From positions 1-7,924 of the forward strand of contig JALOAH010000136.1 in assembly GCA_023228865.1 (NCBI GenBank): DNA of 7,924 nt, given 5' to 3'. Position numbers and translations under genes: made by a program. Each line of letters begins with the position of its first letter. Within the stretch, counting starts at the first letter, position 1. Shown piece after piece: positions 5,521 to 7,924 of the stretch. Origin of the DNA: Porticoccaceae bacterium. GTDB lineage: Bacteria; Pseudomonadota; Gammaproteobacteria; Pseudomonadales; Porticoccaceae. The notes below the pieces were generated by a model. That model saw only the letters and a list, made by a program, of their open reading frames with translations, did not search any database and was not told where the DNA came from.

Positions 5521-5586
5521 GTGAACGTTATTGCACTGGTTCGTGAACGTTGCTGCACTGCCCTGTGAACGTTACTTCACTGACTT
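5521..5586 (+). repeat. Three tandem 22-bp iterons (RepC binding sites)
   Basis: Copies start at 5521, 5543 and 5565. Each begins GTGAACGTT and has CACTG at positions 14-18, followed by a variable 4-base tail. IncQ plasmids have 20- or 22-bp iterons bound by RepC, so the length fits. The repC stop lies inside the first copy and the other two are repC coding sequence. Confidence 0.9.
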
Positions 5587-6433
5587 GCTTCCAATCTCTG
5601 CCCTTCACTGCTCTCTCCGGCCTGCGAATCAGCCACTTCCGATTGCTGTATTCCTCACACATCCAGCCGATACTTCGAAGCTGTTCGATCGCTTGACGAG
5701 CAAACTGGCGTCGCTTCCTCATGGCAGCGCTACTTCCAGACTCCGGCCAGATATAGCCGCACAATGTGTCCAATTCGACCCGACCGTGTTTGCCAGGATC
5801 TATCCAGCCACAAAGGCGTTGATGCATCAGTCGCGCCGGATCAGTGCTCAAACCACGAACCTCGTCCAGGTAAATACGCGAATGGGGCCGGTGGCCCAAC
5901 ACCGCCTCTGCCAACTGCGGATTCAGGCACACAAACAAAGAGCCATCATTCTCATCAAACACATGACTCATCAGGTGAAAAGACGCTTGCCGAGACTGGC
6001 GCTCAATGATGACCGTCACATTGGACATCCGAACCAGACTGGCTTTGACCGTGCGGAGGTTAGCCCCGCTATGATGCCAACCTACCTCTCTGAGCAATCG
6101 AGTAAGCTGGTGGTGCACGACCAAACCATCGCTGTGAAGGGCATCTGACTTCGGTGCCAGCTTCAAGCGCAGCTGGCGAGGAATACTGGCTGATGGATTC
6201 GGAGAAAGAAGCACACCTTCCGGGCCTGCCAGCGCCACCAGCCCTTGCAGCAACCGCATATCATCGGCACCCAAAGGCTCAAAGCCAACAAACCGGACGT
6301 GTGTACCCAGCCCATAGTGATACGTGATATCGAGTTTCGATTTTTTCCTCTCGCCACGCTTGAGGCTGCGAAACAACCCTGGTGCCAAACAGTGCATGGG
6401 ATCATGGCGTGCGTGCGTCAGTTTAAAATCCAT
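5528..6433 (-). CDS. repC: RepC, iteron-binding replication initiator (IncQ type)
   Basis: Binds the iterons and opens the origin. I place the start at the ATG at 6433, giving 301 aa, because GGAGG sits 7 bases upstream and the protein then begins like RSF1010 RepC (HARHDPMHCLAPGLFRSLKR against HVRHDPAHCLAPGLFRALKR from memory); the frame stays open further upstream, which I take as chance. FEPLGADDMRLLQGLVALAG (51-70) and RLMHQRLCGWIDPGKHGR (201-218), then LDTLCGYIWP, are the strongest matches. The start overlaps the repA stop by 11 bp, so translation is coupled. RSF1010 RepC has about 283 aa and ends near RRPERA here. The last 19 residues (from 283) are encoded by iteron DNA, so this extra tail may be a by-product of the origin overlapping the gene. 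Confidence 0.95.
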   Translation of the reverse strand: MDFKLTHARHDPMHCLAPGLFRSLKRGERKKSKLDITYHYGLGTHVRFVGFEPLGADDMRLLQGLVALAGPEGVLLSPNPSASIPRQLRLKLAPKSDALHSDGLVVHHQLTRLLREVGWHHSGANLRTVKASLVRMSNVTVIIERQSRQASFHLMSHVFDENDGSLFVCLNPQLAEAVLGHRPHSRIYLDEVRGLSTDPARLMHQRLCGWIDPGKHGRVELDTLCGYIWPESGSSAAMRKRRQFARQAIEQLRSIGWMCEEYSNRKWLIRRPERAVKGRDWKQVSEVTFTGQCSNVHEPVQ

Positions 6434-7301
6434 CAGCACACCTCCGCAGCTGTCGGTCCCGACGCTCAACGTCACCGGCAGGTAGCAAGGTAACAGGACG
6501 AAGAACACCCCCTTCCTGGCGTTCAAACCAGCGGTCAACCGGGGTTATATCGTAGTTCTGCTTGGATACCCCAAACCGGATAAAATAGCGCCGCCGATCT
6601 TCACCAATGGCTGCACGATCAAAGCTGCGGTCTGAAAGTCGCTTGGCCTCGTCCTCCGACATTCTGGTTATATAGCCACACCAGCGGGCGTTATCGATCA
6701 ACGCGGATGCTCCACGTGCCGCCTGCTGCTGGTCCGCTGAACCGTCTCTGGCGCTGCCCTTGTTAACGTGATGCAGATACAGAACCGACGCACCTGTGCA
6801 CAACGCCAGCTGCTCCAACCTGGCCACCAAGCGAGACATATCACCATTGCTGTTCTCATCGAGCTGATGAATCCGACTCAAGGTATCCAGAATTATGAGA
6901 CGGTATCCTTCCCCATACTCAACCAAGCGCTGGAATTGCTTGGGATTCATCACGTCGAAACCCCGCCCCATGATGGGTTCGAGAGTCAGGTGGCGTGCGA
7001 TATCAACCCGGGCGTCAGCACTCACATGCTTACCAATAGCGTAAATACGGCGGATCAATGCTGCCTCTGGGTCTTCACCAGCGAGGTATAGCACTCGTCC
7101 TGTTACTTGTGGCTCCAGCCCGATTACATCACCACCAGCGACGCCACACGCGATGCTCATGGCTGCCTCCAGCGCCCAGAAACTCTTGCCAGTGGCTCCC
7201 GGAGCGATCAGAGCTCCCACCGTCCCAGCCAGAAAGCCGGACCAAATAAAGTCGAGAACTGGCGGCTCCTGCTCAAATGCTGTCAATATATCGATAGCCA
7301 T
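6423..7301 (-). CDS. repA: RepA, replicative DNA helicase (IncQ type, RecA-like fold)
   Basis: Ring-forming ATP-dependent helicase that unwinds the plasmid origin; 292 aa, against 279 in RSF1010 RepA. Walker A is APGATGKS (33-40), the AGED stretch (74-77) carries the catalytic Glu, Walker B is RLIILDT (134-140), and the His pair YLHHVNKGS follows (175-183). DQQQAARGAS and the C-terminal RRYFIRFGVSKQNY also match RSF1010 RepA from memory. All ATPase motifs are intact. The ATG lies 3 bases after the upstream gene's stop, with AAGG before it. repC overlaps its end by 11 bp. Order and overlap are those of the IncQ rep operon. Confidence 0.95.
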   Translation of the reverse strand: MAIDILTAFEQEPPVLDFIWSGFLAGTVGALIAPGATGKSFWALEAAMSIACGVAGGDVIGLEPQVTGRVLYLAGEDPEAALIRRIYAIGKHVSADARVDIARHLTLEPIMGRGFDVMNPKQFQRLVEYGEGYRLIILDTLSRIHQLDENSNGDMSRLVARLEQLALCTGASVLYLHHVNKGSARDGSADQQQAARGASALIDNARWCGYITRMSEDEAKRLSDRSFDRAAIGEDRRRYFIRFGVSKQNYDITPVDRWFERQEGGVLRPVTLLPAGDVERRDRQLRRCADGF

Positions 7302-7304
7302 AGG

Positions 7305-7538
7305 TCAGACCTTCTGGTCGCAGGGAGACAGGTCTGTCAGCGCTGCTGCAATCTTGTCGGTTCTGAAGTAGACGCGACCGCCGATTTTAAAGCGCGCACT
7401 ATTGATCGACGCAGCCCATTCGCTCTGTGTTTTTAAACTCACACGTAAACCGTCAGCCGACCTGTCCAGCAAGTTGGCAAGCTGAGGGAGACTGAGCAAT
7501 GGGCCGTAGCGCTGTAGAAGCATGTCCTCTATCGACAC
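7305..7538 (-). CDS. Small helix-turn-helix protein, likely rep operon regulator
   Basis: 77 aa starting at GTG, supported by GGAGG 8 bases upstream. Residues 16-38 (LSLPQLANLLDRSADGLR) look like a helix-turn-helix, followed by a wing-like segment ARFKIGGRVYFRTDKIAAAL (48-67), as in small AlpA/excisionase-like DNA-binding proteins. It occupies the place of repF, the rep operon repressor of RSF1010, but I see no resemblance to RepF as I recall it. It is first in the operon and 3 bases from repA. A large imperfect dyad covers its ribosome binding site, so autoregulation is plausible. DNA binding is well supported by sequence; a role as rep repressor is inference. Confidence 0.8.
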   Translation of the reverse strand: MSIEDMLLQRYGPLLSLPQLANLLDRSADGLRVSLKTQSEWAASINSARFKIGGRVYFRTDKIAAALTDLSPCDQKV

Positions 7539-7575
7539 TTCGTAAACCTCCGTTATCGAACGAATGATTACGAAG
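7538..7575. promoter_or_regulatory. Imperfect 38-bp dyad over the rep operon start
   Basis: Perfect 8-bp outer arms CTTCGTAA (7538-7545) and TTACGAAG (7568-7575), with matching inner bases such as CGTT/AACG, share one centre; 14 of 19 base pairs match. It contains the Shine-Dalgarno and touches the GTG start of the HTH gene. It could be a protein operator or a hairpin in the rep mRNA leader. I found no convincing -35/-10 pair nearby. Confidence 0.6.
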
Positions 7576-7619
7576 AATAAGCAGCAGTCTCATTGCCAAC
7601 ATTGCACAAATTGGACAAA

Positions 7620-7862
7620 ATGGTTGACATGAAAGAAAGACTGAAAATCATGCATCGACTGGGTGAGTACTACATCCCAATCTGGGACGAGTGCGATCCA
7701 CATGTCGCCCAAGCGATCGAAGCCTTTCGTGAACGCTGGAAGCCCTACTCCCTGGCCTCTCGTCGCTACCCCATACTGAGATTGTTGGAAGAGCTGATTG
7801 ATCCCGCAGTAATTCAGTTTTCCAAACAGCTTCCAGAGCAGTATGAACCGCCCCGGGTTTGA
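7620..7862 (+). CDS. Small hypothetical protein, divergent from the rep operon
   Basis: 80 aa from the ATG at 7620; an ATG at 7629 and a TTG at 7593 are alternatives. The ribosome binding site is weak (GGA, 5 bases upstream). The composition is protein-like, with amphipathic helices (AIEAFRERW, ILRLLEELIDP), several aromatic residues (YYIPIW) and no signal peptide or membrane segment. It is the only apparent plus-strand gene and is transcribed away from the rep operon. I do not recognise the family. It could be a plasmid accessory or regulatory protein, or a chance ORF. Confidence 0.5.
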   Translation: MVDMKERLKIMHRLGEYYIPIWDECDPHVAQAIEAFRERWKPYSLASRRYPILRLLEELIDPAVIQFSKQLPEQYEPPRV

Positions 7863-7881
7863 AGGAGGCGGATTGGTTTTA

Positions 7882-7902
7882 GTCAGGCCGCAAGCGGCTG
7901 AC
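7882..7902. repeat. GC-rich hairpin downstream of the small plus-strand ORF
   Basis: GTCAGGCCGC-AA-GCGGCTGAC pairs over 9 bp with a single bulged G. It starts 20 bases after the stop at 7862. No T-run follows on the plus strand, so a rho-independent terminator is unlikely. GAAGGAGG at 7861-7868 could be the ribosome binding site of a gene that leaves the window. Confidence 0.45.
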
Positions 7903-7924
7903 CGACGAGATTGCGATAGTAGTG

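Larger units (their letters stand above)
5260..5586. other. Candidate vegetative replication origin (oriV)
   Basis: A gene-free stretch dense in symmetrical elements beside repC and ending in three iterons. From left to right: heptamer inverted repeat (5267-5310), 15-bp palindrome (5313-5327), KorB-type operator (5343-5355), GC-rich hairpin (5407-5423), AT-rich dyad (5442-5459), palindrome CTGCAAG-C-CTTGCAG (5482-5496) and iterons (5521-5586). IncQ origins have iterons next to GC-rich and AT-rich segments and two hairpin primase sites, so the composition fits. The limits and the role of each element are inferred. Confidence 0.7.

Noticed and set aside
5531..6148. Plus-strand ORF of 205 aa opposite repC
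   Set aside because: RepC on the other strand has clear family motifs throughout; this frame has none.
6433..6538. Longer RepC start 35 codons upstream
   Set aside because: It would overlap repA by over 100 bp. The ATG at 6433 has GGAGG at the right distance and gives the RSF1010-like N-terminus.

Overview
This window is backbone DNA of a conjugative, probably broad-host-range plasmid of a Gram-negative proteobacterium. It carries no chromosomal, resistance or IS genes. The parts come from two plasmid lineages. The transfer half (1-4935, genes on the minus strand) is IncP-1-like (RK2/RP4): traJ and traI beside an oriT that matches RK2 closely as I remember it, then trbJ, trbK, trbL and the first 23 codons of another gene. 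The replication half (about 5260-7538) is IncQ-like (RSF1010): an HTH-protein gene, repA (helicase) and repC (iteron-binding initiator), with iterons at the 3' end of repC. Family assignments rest on remembered RK2/RP4 and RSF1010 proteins; no search was run.

Layout: 1-69, start of an unidentified Trb-region gene. 73-2455, trbL, trbK and trbJ, tightly coupled and transcribed right to left. 2456-2611, a gap with no convincing gene. 2612-4784, traI (relaxase) and traJ (oriT-binding accessory protein). 4803-4935, oriT, with the predicted nick at 4918/4919. 4936-5520, a gene-free stretch with A-tracts, a heptamer inverted repeat, several hairpins and a KorB-type operator; this is the candidate oriV. 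5521-5586, three 22-bp iterons, mostly inside repC. 5528-7538, repC, repA and the HTH gene in one minus-strand operon. 7620-7862, a divergent small plus-strand ORF of unknown function.

How they work together: RepC should bind the iterons and RepA unwind the origin. TraJ and TraI should form the relaxosome at oriT, nick it and lead the plus strand out from 4919, so the replication region enters the recipient first and tra/trb last. TrbJ, TrbL and neighbours build the mating channel, and TrbK should block redundant entry. Three perfect KorB-type operators (TTTAGC[C/G]GCTAAA) lie at the start of trbJ, between traJ and traI, and near oriV, so a KorB-like regulator elsewhere on the plasmid probably links transfer, replication and partition.

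Most unusual points: the IncP-transfer/IncQ-replicon combination with no RepB-type primase in view; iterons that encode the RepC C-terminus; a KorB operator inside the TrbJ signal-peptide codons; and a near-identical C-terminal tail shared by TrbJ and the small lipoprotein TrbK, created by a duplicated segment that also carries the next gene's ribosome binding site and start codon.
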